From NCBI GenBank assembly GCA_001464545.1, contig LNFC01000007.1, positions 1 through 64,000 on the forward strand: a DNA stretch of 64,000 bases. Direction: 5' to 3'. The notes under the pieces are model-generated. The model saw only the letters and a list, made by a program, of their open reading frames with translations. It did not search any database and was not told where the DNA came from. This document shows, in pieces, positions 36,024-44,767 of this stretch. The first letter of the stretch is position 1, and each line of letters begins with the position of its first letter. The DNA is from Acidobacteria bacterium Ga0077551. Lineage in GTDB: Bacteria; Pseudomonadota; Alphaproteobacteria; Caulobacterales; Hyphomonadaceae. The position numbers and the translations under genes are program-made.

Positions 36024-37280
36024 TCACTTCGCGTGCAGCACCACCGGCAGTTCCTCGTACCCGCGCACGAAATTCGAATGCACGCGCTTCGGCGGCCCGA
36101 CCACTTCGATATGCTCAAACCGCTTCAGGATCTCTTCCCACAGGATGCGCAGCTGCATCTCGGCGACGCGGTTGCCCATGCAGCGATGGATGCCGAAGCC
36201 GAATGAAATGTGCCGGCGCGCATTCGTCCGGTCGATCAGGAACTCGTCGGCGCGCTCGATCACCTCTTCATCCCGGTTGCCGGACACGTACCACATCACC
36301 ACCTTGTCGCCCTTGCGGATCAGCTTGCCGCCAAACTCGATATCCTCCAGCGCAATCCGGCGCATGTGCGGCAGCGGCGTTTGATAACGAATGATCTCGG
36401 AGACCATGTTGGTGATCAGGCTCGGATCGGCCTTCAGTTTCGCATACTCGGCCGGGAACTGGTTCAGATAATACACGCCGCCGGAAATCGAGTTCCTCGT
36501 CGTGTCGTTGCCGCCCACGATCAGCAGCATCAGGTTGCCCATCAGCTCCATCGGGTTGTTGATCATGTCCTTCGTGTCCGGGTTGTGCGCGAGCAGCGAG
36601 ATGAAATCCATCTTCTGCGGCGCTGCGGCCCGCTCCACCCAGAGGCGCGAGAAATACTGCACGCACTCGGTCAGGTGCTTCATCCGCCATTCCATGTCGG
36701 CGCCGACAATCCCGGCGGCGTCTGTCGTGGTCGCCACATCCGACCAGAACGGCAGCTTGTGCCGGTCCTCGAACGGAAAGTCGAACAGCGTCGCCAGCAT
36801 CTGCGTCGTCAGCTCGATCGACACCTTGTCCACCCAGTTGAACCGTGTCCCAACCGGAAGGCTGTCGAGGATGTTGATCACGCGCGAGCGGATCAGACCT
36901 TCAAGTTCGGCCAGCTGCATCGGCGCCACCGCCGGCTGCGCCGCCTTGCGCTGGATGTCATGGATCGGCGGGTCCATCGCGATGAACATCGGAGGATAGA
37001 TGCCGTCGCTCGGATCGCCGATCCCGATGCTCGGGCTGGAGGAGAAAACCTTGTGGTTGGTATCAACGGCGACGATGTCGTTATACTTGGTGATCGACCA
37101 GTAAGGCCCGACAAGGCTATCCGGGCAGTAATGAACCGGCGCCTCTTTCCTCAGCCTGCGGAAGTATTCCCAATGCAGGTCCCGCTCGAACAGTTCCGCC
37201 TTCGAGACGTCGAACGTCTCCAGCGGCAAGGTCCACGGATCCGGAATGCCGGCGCTCGCGCCGTGCCAGGTGTCAGCCAT
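36024..37280 (-). CDS. Cytochrome P450, CYP153-like alkane or fatty-acid omega-hydroxylase
   Basis: 418 aa. The I-helix sequence GGNDTTRNSISGG is the hallmark of CYP153 enzymes, which hydroxylate terminal carbons of medium-chain alkanes and fatty acids. The haem-binding loop FGFGIHRCMGNR has the axial Cys367, and the ExxR motif is present as SEIIRYQ. CYP153 needs a ferredoxin and a ferredoxin reductase; neither is in this window. ATG 37280 follows GGAGGAAG, so the open frame to 37301 is not needed. A TauD-type dioxygenase gene lies just upstream on the same strand. Confidence 0.92.
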   Translation of the reverse strand: MADTWHGASAGIPDPWTLPLETFDVSKAELFERDLHWEYFRRLRKEAPVHYCPDSLVGPYWSITKYNDIVAVDTNHKVFSSSPSIGIGDPSDGIYPPMFIAMDPPIHDIQRKAAQPAVAPMQLAELEGLIRSRVINILDSLPVGTRFNWVDKVSIELTTQMLATLFDFPFEDRHKLPFWSDVATTTDAAGIVGADMEWRMKHLTECVQYFSRLWVERAAAPQKMDFISLLAHNPDTKDMINNPMELMGNLMLLIVGGNDTTRNSISGGVYYLNQFPAEYAKLKADPSLITNMVSEIIRYQTPLPHMRRIALEDIEFGGKLIRKGDKVVMWYVSGNRDEEVIERADEFLIDRTNARRHISFGFGIHRCMGNRVAEMQLRILWEEILKRFEHIEVVGPPKRVHSNFVRGYEELPVVLHAK

Positions 37281-37352
37281 CGATCTTCCTCCACGGGCCA
37301 TCTGTGCGGCCTCGGGAAAATCATACTCCGAAGATGGCCGCTCGGGAACGCC

Positions 37353-38189
37353 TCAGGCCGCGCCAATCGTTGTGCGGTGCAGCAGCCGGTCATGCCCGGC
37401 ATAGCCGCCAGTCGCCATGTGCAGCGTGCACCGGTTGTCCCACATCACCAGCATCTCCGGCGACCATTTGTGCCGGTACTGGAATTCCGGCCGCGTCTGC
37501 CAGCGATAGATTTCGGACACGAGGTCCCAGCCTTCAGCCTGGTCCATGCCCTCGATGCCGACGATGTAGCCCGCCGTGCCGAACAGGCATGCCCGCCCTG
37601 TTTCGGGGTGTTTGTGGATGATCGGATGGGTCTGCGTCGCCTGCGCCTCATCCGACGGGCGGATGTCCATGCTCCGGCCCTTGTCGCCAGCGCCGTAGAA
37701 GCCAGTCGGGGCATAGGCATTCTTCGCCGAGTGAATCGCGCTCTTGCCTTCGATCCTTTTGCGAAGATCGGCCGGCATCTGTTCAAGCGCGAGATACTGG
37801 TTCGTGAACAGCGTGTCGCCGCCAACCGGCGGAATTGTCTTGCCATAAAGACACGTGCCTTGCGGCGGCTTCGCCTGAAAGCTCCAGTCCGAATGCCAGC
37901 TCTCGGCAAAGATCGGGGAGGTCTCGTCGGCCATGCGCTTCACCGCAATGATATGCGGATGGCCGGGAATTGGCGCGATGAACGGGTCTTCGCCAAACGG
38001 GCCGAAATTCAGCGTGTAGGCTTCCAGCTGATCGTCCGTCAGTTTTTGGTCCGGAAAGGCCAGCACTTGATGTTCCAGCCAGGCGGCGCGAACTGCAGCA
38101 AGAATGTCCTTTGTCATCGGTTTCGACAGGTCCAAGCCGCGCACGGCCGCGCCGCAGGCCTGGCCCGAAGGCGTGATGTCCAGCTTCAT
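37353..38189 (-). CDS. TauD/TfdA-family Fe(II)/2-oxoglutarate dioxygenase
   Basis: 278 aa, normal for the family. The iron ligands are the HxD pair His99/Asp101 (WHSDWSF) and distal His257, with 2-oxoglutarate-binding Arg268/Arg272 in H-DRLLHRTT. Substrates of relatives include taurine, alkyl sulfates and phenoxyacetates. Placement 72 bases upstream of the CYP153 gene on the same strand suggests a joint role in oxidation of an organic acid or alkyl compound. Confidence 0.9.
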   Translation of the reverse strand: MKLDITPSGQACGAAVRGLDLSKPMTKDILAAVRAAWLEHQVLAFPDQKLTDDQLEAYTLNFGPFGEDPFIAPIPGHPHIIAVKRMADETSPIFAESWHSDWSFQAKPPQGTCLYGKTIPPVGGDTLFTNQYLALEQMPADLRKRIEGKSAIHSAKNAYAPTGFYGAGDKGRSMDIRPSDEAQATQTHPIIHKHPETGRACLFGTAGYIVGIEGMDQAEGWDLVSEIYRWQTRPEFQYRHKWSPEMLVMWDNRCTLHMATGGYAGHDRLLHRTTIGAA

Positions 38190-38260
38190 GATTTCCTCCC
38201 GGTATTGGCCGTATTTTTTCGCAGCTTACCACAATGGCCGCGCTCGCCTAGAAAGCCCTG

Positions 38261-39574
38261 ATGACGGACCTGTTCGACTCCGCTGGCCTCTCCGACGGCG
38301 CGCCCCGGCCGCTGGCAGACCGGCTGCGCCCGCAAACGCTGGCCGACGTGGTGGGGCAGGACCACCTGATCGGGCCGGACGGCACGCTGTCGCGGATGCT
38401 GGTTGCGAAACGGCTTTCCTCGATCATCCTTTGGGGGCCGCCGGGAACCGGCAAGACAACCATTGCCCGCCTGCTCGCCGAAGGCACGGGCCTCGAGTTC
38501 GAGGCGATCAGTGCGATCTTCTCAGGCGTGAAGGAATTGCGCGCGGCGTTCGAGCGCGCCGAATCGCGCCGCAAGATGGGTAAAGGCACGCTGCTCTTCG
38601 TCGACGAAATCCACCGTTTCAACCGGGCCCAGCAGGACGGTTTCCTGCCCTTCGTCGAAAGCGGCGTGGTGACGCTGATTGGCGCGACGACCGAGAATCC
38701 GAGCTTCGAGCTGAACGGCGCGCTCCTGTCGCGTTGCCAGGTTCTGGTACTGAAACGCCTCGATGAAGCGGCCCTGGGACTACTGCTGCAACGCGCCGAA
38801 AACATGGAACAGCGCCGCCTGCCAGTGACCAAGGAAGCGCGCGCAATGATCCTGTCGATGGCGGACGGGGATGGCCGTTACCTGCTGAACCTCGCCGAAC
38901 AGGCCTTCTCGATGATGGGCGAGCCGGGGCTGCTGTCGCCGGACGACCTCGGAAAGTCCCTCTCGAAGCGCGCGGCGGCCTATGACAAGGACCGCGAGGA
39001 ACACTACAACCTCATCTCCGCCCTGCACAAATCCGTACGCGGATCAGATCCGGATGCGGCGCTCTACTGGTTCGCGCGGATGCTCGAAGGCGGCGAAGAC
39101 CCGCTCTTCCTGGCGCGGCGCCTCATCCGGATGGCGAGCGAGGACATCGGCCTCGCCGACCCGACCGCCCTGATGGTCGCCGGCGAAGCAGCGCGCACCT
39201 ATGAGCGGCTCGGCTCGCCGGAAGGCGAACTCGCGCTGGCGCACTGCGTGATCCATCTCGCCACCGCGCCGAAATCCAATGCGGCCTATGTCGCCTACAA
39301 GGCCGCAAGACGTGCCGCGGCCGAGACCGGCAGCCTCATGCCGCCAAAACACATCCTCAATGCGCCGACCTCGATGATGAAGGATCAGGGTTACGGATCG
39401 GGCTACAAATATGATCACGATACGGAAGAAGGCTTCTCCGGTCAGGACTATTTCCCCGATAGCATGAAACGCCCGGTCTTCTATGATCCCAAGGGCGAAG
39501 GCCGCGAAGCGCCGATTGCGGAGCGGCTCCGCCGCCTTGCGGAACTTCGCGCGGGCACTAAGAAGCCGAAATGA
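38261..39574 (+). CDS. rarA: Replication-associated recombination protein RarA (MgsA)
   Basis: 437 aa. AAA+ ATPase of the clamp-loader family acting at stalled forks. Walker A GPPGTGKT is at 59-66 and Walker B FVDEIHR at 113-119; sensor and arginine-finger segments (TTENPSFELNGALLSRC) follow, then the RarA tetramerisation and C-terminal domains (SDPDAALYWFARMLEGGEDP, then YKYDHDTEEGFSGQDYFPD near the end). It overlaps the following pseudouridine synthase gene by 4 bases. Confidence 0.96.
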   Translation: MTDLFDSAGLSDGAPRPLADRLRPQTLADVVGQDHLIGPDGTLSRMLVAKRLSSIILWGPPGTGKTTIARLLAEGTGLEFEAISAIFSGVKELRAAFERAESRRKMGKGTLLFVDEIHRFNRAQQDGFLPFVESGVVTLIGATTENPSFELNGALLSRCQVLVLKRLDEAALGLLLQRAENMEQRRLPVTKEARAMILSMADGDGRYLLNLAEQAFSMMGEPGLLSPDDLGKSLSKRAAAYDKDREEHYNLISALHKSVRGSDPDAALYWFARMLEGGEDPLFLARRLIRMASEDIGLADPTALMVAGEAARTYERLGSPEGELALAHCVIHLATAPKSNAAYVAYKAARRAAAETGSLMPPKHILNAPTSMMKDQGYGSGYKYDHDTEEGFSGQDYFPDSMKRPVFYDPKGEGREAPIAERLRRLAELRAGTKKPK

Positions 39575-40302
39575 CCCGTAACCGCGCCGTTCCCGATATT
39601 TCGCCTGAAGATACCGCATTCGTCCGTGCCATCGTCGTGCATGAGGACAATTCGCTGATCGCGTTCAACAAGCCCGCCGGGTTGGCCGTGCAGGCGGGCA
39701 GCGGCGTCGCGCGGTCGCTGGATGACTTGATGGCGGCCTTTGCGAAATCTAACGGCAAGCGCCCGCGCCTCGTGCACCGGCTGGATCAGGGCACGTCCGG
39801 CGTGATCGTGGCGGCGAAAACGCAGCCGGTAGCAGCCAAACTGTCCGAAGCATTCGCCGGGCGGGATGTGCAGAAGACTTATCTGGCGCTTGTGAAGGGG
39901 CGTTTGCCTTCGGCTGAAACCGGCGTGGCCGATGCTTCGCTGGTAAAGGTGGAGGAAAGCGGAAAATCGCGGATGATCATCGCGCGGCCAGACCGGAAGG
40001 GCGCGCAGGCCGCGCGCACGGGATGGCGCGTAATGGCGCGCCAGGGTGAGTTCGGACTGATGCAGATGGCGCCCGAAACCGGGCGGATGCACCAGATCCG
40101 CGTGCACCTGCTGTCACTCGGCTGCCCGATCCTCGGCGACGCGCTTTACGGCGAAGGGCAGGCAACAGCGCCACGTTTGATGCTGCATGCTGCGAAACTG
40201 GATCTTCCGCACCCGGAAGGTGGGCGGCTCGTGATCGAGGCGCCCTTGCCGGAGGATTTTCGCCGCGCGGCCGAAGCCGCCGGGCTTCAGGCGGGCTTGT
40301 AG
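39571..40302 (+). CDS. RluA-family pseudouridine synthase (no S4 domain)
   Basis: 243 aa. Catalytic motif HRLDQGTSG with Asp72, and the family's closing motif RMHQIRVHL. The N-terminal S4 RNA-binding domain of RluC/RluD is missing, as in shorter RluA-type enzymes that act on tRNA or 23S rRNA. The start overlaps the rarA stop by 4 bases; its end overlaps the convergent epimerase gene by 16 bases. Confidence 0.9.
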   Translation: MTRNRAVPDISPEDTAFVRAIVVHEDNSLIAFNKPAGLAVQAGSGVARSLDDLMAAFAKSNGKRPRLVHRLDQGTSGVIVAAKTQPVAAKLSEAFAGRDVQKTYLALVKGRLPSAETGVADASLVKVEESGKSRMIIARPDRKGAQAARTGWRVMARQGEFGLMQMAPETGRMHQIRVHLLSLGCPILGDALYGEGQATAPRLMLHAAKLDLPHPEGGRLVIEAPLPEDFRRAAEAAGLQAGL

Positions 40303-41291
40303 TAGCTGCGGAACCAGTCGACGAAAGCCGGGATGCCGACACGGTAGTCCGTGTTCGGCGTATAGCCGGTAAGCGCTTTCAGCAGGCGCACGTCGGCGAA
40401 GGTCTGCTTCACGTCGCCGGGCTGCATGCCGAGCATGTTCTTGACGGCGGTCTTGCCGATCGCCTTCTCGATGGTCTCGATATAGTCCATCAGGCGGATC
40501 GGCGTGGCATTGCCGATATTGACGAGACGGTAAGGGGCGACCGGCGAGAGCGAGTCGCCGCGGATCATGTGGCTGCCCATCTGGGGAGGGCAATCCATCA
40601 GCCGGCGGATCGATTCCACCAAGTCGTCGATATAGGTGAAGTCGCGCAGCAGGTCGCCATTGTTGAACACGTCGATCGGCTGGCCCTTGAAGATCCTGTC
40701 CGTGAACAGGAAGAAGGCCATGTCCGGCCGGCCCCACGGGCCATACACGCTGAAGAAGCGCAGCGCCGTGGTCGGCACGCCGTAGAGATGGGCATGGCTG
40801 TGGCCGATCAGTTCAGCGGCCAGCTTGGTCGCCGCGTAGATCGTCAGCGGGTAGGGCGCCGAATCGCGCTCCTCGAAGGGAAACTTCTGGTTCGCTCCGT
40901 AGGCGGAGCTGGTCGAGGCGAGGATGAGGTGGCGCGCCTTGTAGCGGCGGGCGAGGTCGATGATATTGAACGAGCCAACGATGTTGGCGTCGATATACTC
41001 GCGCGGATGATCGAGGCTGTAGCGCACGCCGGCCTGCGCGGCGAAGTGGAGGATGATGTCCGGCTGCACCCGGTCGAACACGCGCTCCATCATCGCGGCA
41101 TCTTCCACGCCGTAGCGGGCGAGACGGAAGTTCGGGAAGGCGGCCAGGCGCGCGGCGCGGTCTTCCTTCAGCTTCACGTCATAATAGGCCGTGAAGGAAT
41201 CGATGCCGGTGACCGAATGGCCTTCGCGCAGCAATCTCAGCGCAATTTCGCTTCCGATGAAACCGGCCGCCCCGGTAACGATGATGTTCAT
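40287..41291 (-). CDS. NAD-dependent nucleotide-sugar epimerase (UDP-glucuronate 4-epimerase type)
   Basis: 334 aa. Extended SDR fold: GAAGFIG NAD-binding motif at 7-13, catalytic Ser in LASTSSAYG, and Tyr152/Lys156 (IYAATK). The opening IDSFTAYYDVKLKEDRAA and the YSLDHPREYIDANIVG segment are typical of UDP-glucuronate 4-epimerases, which supply UDP-galacturonate for surface polysaccharides. It may feed the EPS cluster about 10 kb to the left. Convergent with, and overlapping, the pseudouridine synthase gene. Confidence 0.9.
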   Translation of the reverse strand: MNIIVTGAAGFIGSEIALRLLREGHSVTGIDSFTAYYDVKLKEDRAARLAAFPNFRLARYGVEDAAMMERVFDRVQPDIILHFAAQAGVRYSLDHPREYIDANIVGSFNIIDLARRYKARHLILASTSSAYGANQKFPFEERDSAPYPLTIYAATKLAAELIGHSHAHLYGVPTTALRFFSVYGPWGRPDMAFFLFTDRIFKGQPIDVFNNGDLLRDFTYIDDLVESIRRLMDCPPQMGSHMIRGDSLSPVAPYRLVNIGNATPIRLMDYIETIEKAIGKTAVKNMLGMQPGDVKQTFADVRLLKALTGYTPNTDYRVGIPAFVDWFRSYYKPA

Positions 41292-41399
41292 GTGCTTCTG
41301 CAGAACCTTTTCACAGGGGCGGGCTAGACGATCCGCTGCGCCTTCACAAGCGCCGGGGCTGCAACAGAAGACGAAGAATTGCGGCCTTCGTCAATGAAA

Positions 41400-41427
41400 C
41401 GGCCCGCCGGAGCAAGCCGGCGGGCCG
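41400..41427 (-). terminator. Terminator after sppA
   Basis: Perfect 11-base arms (CGGCCCGCCGG and CCGGCGGGCCG) around AGCAAG, followed on the minus strand by TTTC, 23 bases after the sppA stop. Confidence 0.7.
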
Positions 41428-41449
41428 CATCTAGGTCATCGGGCAGCGC

Positions 41450-43228
41450 CTAGCGCTCGCGGATGCGCGGGCCCATTGCCATAGCCTGGCCGGAGTTGAC
41501 GGCGTCGGCCACGGCCAGTTCCTCGATCAGGATCTGCGTGCGCTCGTCACCAACCACTGCGCTGAGGACAGCGGCGGCGCGGGCCGTTTCGGCGGACACG
41601 CCGAACAGGCTTTCCAGCGCCTCGAAGCCGGACTTGCGGTGCGGGTAATAGGCGAGCACGGGCATCGCGGCGGTGTCCATCCCGGCCAGTTCCTGCGCCT
41701 TGGTGATGGCCGTCATGATGCCGCCGATCTCGTCGACGAGGCCGATCTTCCGGGCCTCCTCGCCGCTCCAGACGCGGCCGCGGGCGATTTCGTGCACTTC
41801 ATCATAGGTCATGCCGCGGCCTTCGCCGACGAGGCCGACGAAACGGTCATAGCCGCGTTTCAGCATTGCGCGGATTTCCGCTTCCTGGCCCTGATTGAAC
41901 GGCCCGACGCCGTAGGCATTGGCGAAATCGCCGCCGACGGTGACGGTGTCGAAGGTGACGCCGATCTTGTTGAACGTGCCGTCGAGGGCAAACTTGCCGC
42001 CGAAGATGCCGATCGAGCCGGTGATCGTGCCGCGGTTGGCGATGATCGAGTCGGCGCCGGTCGAGACATAATAGCCACCCGATGCGGCCAGCGAACCCAT
42101 CGAGACGACGACCGGCTTGCCTTTTTCCTTGGCGCGTTCAACCGCGCGCCAGATCTGGTCCGACGCAGTCGGCGAGCCTCCGGGGCTGTCGACGCGGAAG
42201 ACGATCGCCTTGACGTTTTCGTTGTCGGCCGCGTCGAGGATGGCGCGGGCAATCACGTCGGAAGCAAAGCCCGGGGTCTCCGAGAAGGGCGAGTCGGAGC
42301 CGCCGCCGCCGGTGACGACCGCGCCTTCGCCGCCGACGATGGCGATCATGCCATCCTTGGCTTTCGCCTTCGAGGCGGGGGCCGTGTAGTAGAAGAGATC
42401 AACCAGTTCCGAATTTTCACCGGCGCGTTCCAGCGCAGCTTCTTCGGCGTCTTCCGGCCAGCCGAGCTTGTCGATGAGCTTGGCTTCAAGTGCGGCTTCC
42501 GCCGATTTCGGGCCGCTCTCGAGGATGGCCTTCAGGGCGGGCACTTCCATGCTGCGGTCTGCGGCAATGTCCGTGAGCGCCGTATTCCAGAGCGACGTGG
42601 CGAGCGCCGTCATCGCTTCGCGGTGAGGCTCCGTGTACGCCGTTTCGTTGTAGGAGTTCGGCGCGTTCTTGTATTCATACAGCGCATAGATCTGCGGCGT
42701 GAGGCCGATCTTTTCGAACAGGCCTTTCAGGAACTCGGTCTCGAACGAGACACCGTTGATCATGAAGTCAGAGCCGGGCTGCATCCAGATTTCTTCGGCC
42801 GCCGTGATCGAATGATAGGCAGACGGACCACCGAGGCCGAGCATGCCCTGCGTATGGGCTACCACGAACTTGCCGGAGTCGCGGAAGCTTTTCAGCGAGG
42901 TGCGCAGCTCTTCAGCGCGCGAGGTGCCGATGCCGGTGAACGAGCCGCGGAGGTAAATGCCTTTCACCGACTTGTCGGTCTCGGCGGCCTTCAGCTTGAT
43001 CAGAAGATCCGTGAACCCCGGAACGCCGGAGAAGGCAGCAAGCCCGCCGAGCGGGGCCTGATCCGGCAGGCCGGCATTCAGGTCCAGCGACAGGACCACA
43101 TTGTCCGGCCGCACGGGCTGCGAGCTGGCGGCGCCAAGGATAAGGAACATAAGCATGGCAAATCCGACGATCACAAACAGGATCATCGCGACGAAAGCAC
43201 CTGCCATCGACAGGAAGAAGGTTCTCAT
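41450..43228 (-). CDS. sppA: Signal peptide peptidase SppA, long (67K) type
   Basis: 592 aa. One N-terminal membrane helix (about residues 10-35) and two tandem peptidase S49 domains (about 60-300 and 320-545). The nucleophile region is GSLAASGGYY in the C-terminal domain; the general-base Lys comes from the N-terminal domain (YLRGSFTGIGTSRAEELRTSL region). It degrades signal peptides left in the inner membrane. ATG 43228 is chosen because the membrane helix follows it directly; the open frame upstream to 43414 is not signal-like. Confidence 0.93.
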   Translation of the reverse strand: MRTFFLSMAGAFVAMILFVIVGFAMLMFLILGAASSQPVRPDNVVLSLDLNAGLPDQAPLGGLAAFSGVPGFTDLLIKLKAAETDKSVKGIYLRGSFTGIGTSRAEELRTSLKSFRDSGKFVVAHTQGMLGLGGPSAYHSITAAEEIWMQPGSDFMINGVSFETEFLKGLFEKIGLTPQIYALYEYKNAPNSYNETAYTEPHREAMTALATSLWNTALTDIAADRSMEVPALKAILESGPKSAEAALEAKLIDKLGWPEDAEEAALERAGENSELVDLFYYTAPASKAKAKDGMIAIVGGEGAVVTGGGGSDSPFSETPGFASDVIARAILDAADNENVKAIVFRVDSPGGSPTASDQIWRAVERAKEKGKPVVVSMGSLAASGGYYVSTGADSIIANRGTITGSIGIFGGKFALDGTFNKIGVTFDTVTVGGDFANAYGVGPFNQGQEAEIRAMLKRGYDRFVGLVGEGRGMTYDEVHEIARGRVWSGEEARKIGLVDEIGGIMTAITKAQELAGMDTAAMPVLAYYPHRKSGFEALESLFGVSAETARAAAVLSAVVGDERTQILIEELAVADAVNSGQAMAMGPRIRER

Positions 43229-43444
43229 GACCGGGGCAATTCCTCTGCTGGTTCTGGAGTCGGGAATATCTCGATTTTCGATATTGTTGATAATCGATAA
43301 AAAGTAAAGGGCTGGTGTGTGAACATATCTGGATTCGTGCCGACCCGAGGCAATAGCAACAGGTTCAGGAGTCGCTCCACAGGCGAGGCGCGTTTCGGGA
43401 GTTGCCAGCAACACAAAGAGTAGCTATTTCGCGCGCTCCACAGT

Positions 43445-43518
<74 letters not shown>

Positions 43519-43964
43519 ATCACCGAAAAATCGGCCTCTCAACTTATTCGGGCAGCGTCATCTTGCTGACATCTGTCGCGTTTATGCCCCCCATTGACAC
43601 CGCTACTGCGCAGCGCTGATTGCGTTCGTGACGTGCCCGGTTATTTTCTAAACGAATCGTAAAGCGCGATTGATCCGTAATTAGAGGATTGTTAGCGTTG
43701 AGGTTCGTCGCTAAGGGCTTGCGCGGTTGGCCGCAGAAGTTGGCCGAACGGGAACAGAGAATATAGAGAGAGCGAAAAACGCTCCAGAAAAGACAGGGGA
43801 TGTGATGGGGCTACTCCATCCACTTCCACTTCCAATTCCAACTCCCGGCTCGTTTGTGTTTGAGCCGAAGATCATCGGGACGCCCTCGCAAGCAGGTGCG
43901 CCCAAGACCCAGGAATTTACGCGCCGGCTGAGCGCGACCGTTTGGAGAGTGAGAGGCAAACCTC
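43519..43964. other. 446-base region between tRNA-Gln and the TonB operon
   Basis: The first half is AT-richer and probably carries the TonB operon promoter, but no clear -35/-10, sigma-54 or Fur-box match could be fixed by eye. A short tandem run of TCCACT-like hexamers lies at about 43817-43846. An open frame (43727-44086) runs through into the next gene but has no convincing start or family, so no gene is called. Confidence 0.5.
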
Positions 43965-44732
43965 ATGAAGAAAATTCTGTCACCCGCGCGCAGTGTGATT
44001 GCTGCAGCATTGATTGCGGGCCTGGCCATTCCGGCCCACGCCCAGCTTCGCGAGGCCCTGACGACGGGCGAGCAAGCGACCCGTAAGGCTGAGCAGGTCC
44101 AGGACCAGATCAACCAGCTGGACGATGACCGTTCGGAAATGGTGCGCGAGTATCGCACGCTTCTGCAGCGCCGCGACGCCGCAGAACTTTTCGCCAAGCA
44201 ACAGGAATTGGTCGTCCAGAGCCAGCGCGAGGAAATCGCGTCGCTCACCGAACAGCTCGGCTCGATCGACGACATCACGGCCCAGACGGTGCCGATGCTG
44301 CTCGGCATGGTCGAAGACCTGAAAATGTTTGTCGCCGCCGACCTTCCGTTCAAGGCTGATGAGCGCAAGACGCGCCTCGAGACGCTTGATGCGGTGATGA
44401 AGCAGCCGAACGTTTCGACCGCTGAGCAATACCGCCTGATCATGGAAGCCTACTCTGCCGAGATGGAGTATGGCCGCACGATCGACACCTGGCAGGAAGA
44501 GATCACAATCGACGGCAACCCGACGACCGTTGATATGTTCCTCTATGGCCGCGTCGCCCTGGTTTACATGACGCCGGCCGGCAAGGTCGCCCGTTATGAC
44601 CGCGCCACGGGTGAGTGGCAGCCGCTGCCCAGCAGCTACGCCGCCGACATCAAGCGTGCCGTCCGCGTCGCCCAGGGCAAGGCCCAGCAGGTCGTCCTGT
44701 TCGCCCCCGTCCAGAAGTTCACGGTCCAGTAA
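43965..44732 (+). CDS. DUF3450 family protein of the TonB system
   Basis: 255 aa. Sec signal ending AHAQ (about residue 27), a long coiled-coil region (about 30-115, rich in Glu, Gln and Leu), then a conserved globular end (EMEYGRTIDTWQEEI, VDMFLYGRVALVYMTPAGKVARYD). DUF3450 proteins are periplasmic and regularly sit at the head of TtpC-ExbB-ExbD-TonB operons in marine proteobacteria, probably bracing the energising complex. ATG 43965 begins the signal peptide. Confidence 0.87.
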   Translation: MKKILSPARSVIAAALIAGLAIPAHAQLREALTTGEQATRKAEQVQDQINQLDDDRSEMVREYRTLLQRRDAAELFAKQQELVVQSQREEIASLTEQLGSIDDITAQTVPMLLGMVEDLKMFVAADLPFKADERKTRLETLDAVMKQPNVSTAEQYRLIMEAYSAEMEYGRTIDTWQEEITIDGNPTTVDMFLYGRVALVYMTPAGKVARYDRATGEWQPLPSSYAADIKRAVRVAQGKAQQVVLFAPVQKFTVQ

Positions 44733-44767
44733 TCGGCCAGTTGATCAGATACGAAGGTCATAGAGTT

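Noticed and set aside
36210-38261. 683-codon plus-strand open frame opposite the P450 and dioxygenase genes
   Set aside because: High GC leaves long open frames opposite real genes; the translation is Arg/His-rich with no family features, while the minus strand encodes two complete, motif-bearing enzymes.
41639-43300. 553-codon plus-strand open frame opposite sppA
   Set aside because: Shadow of sppA, which has both peptidase domains and catalytic motif on the minus strand.
43817-43846. Short tandem TCCACT-like hexamers as a CRISPR or phase-variation tract
   Set aside because: Only four or five degenerate copies, not in or just before a called start codon, and no spacer structure.
43727-44086. 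Proline-containing open frame upstream of DUF3450
   Set aside because: It runs 120 bases into the DUF3450 gene in another frame, has no convincing ribosome site and no recognisable family.
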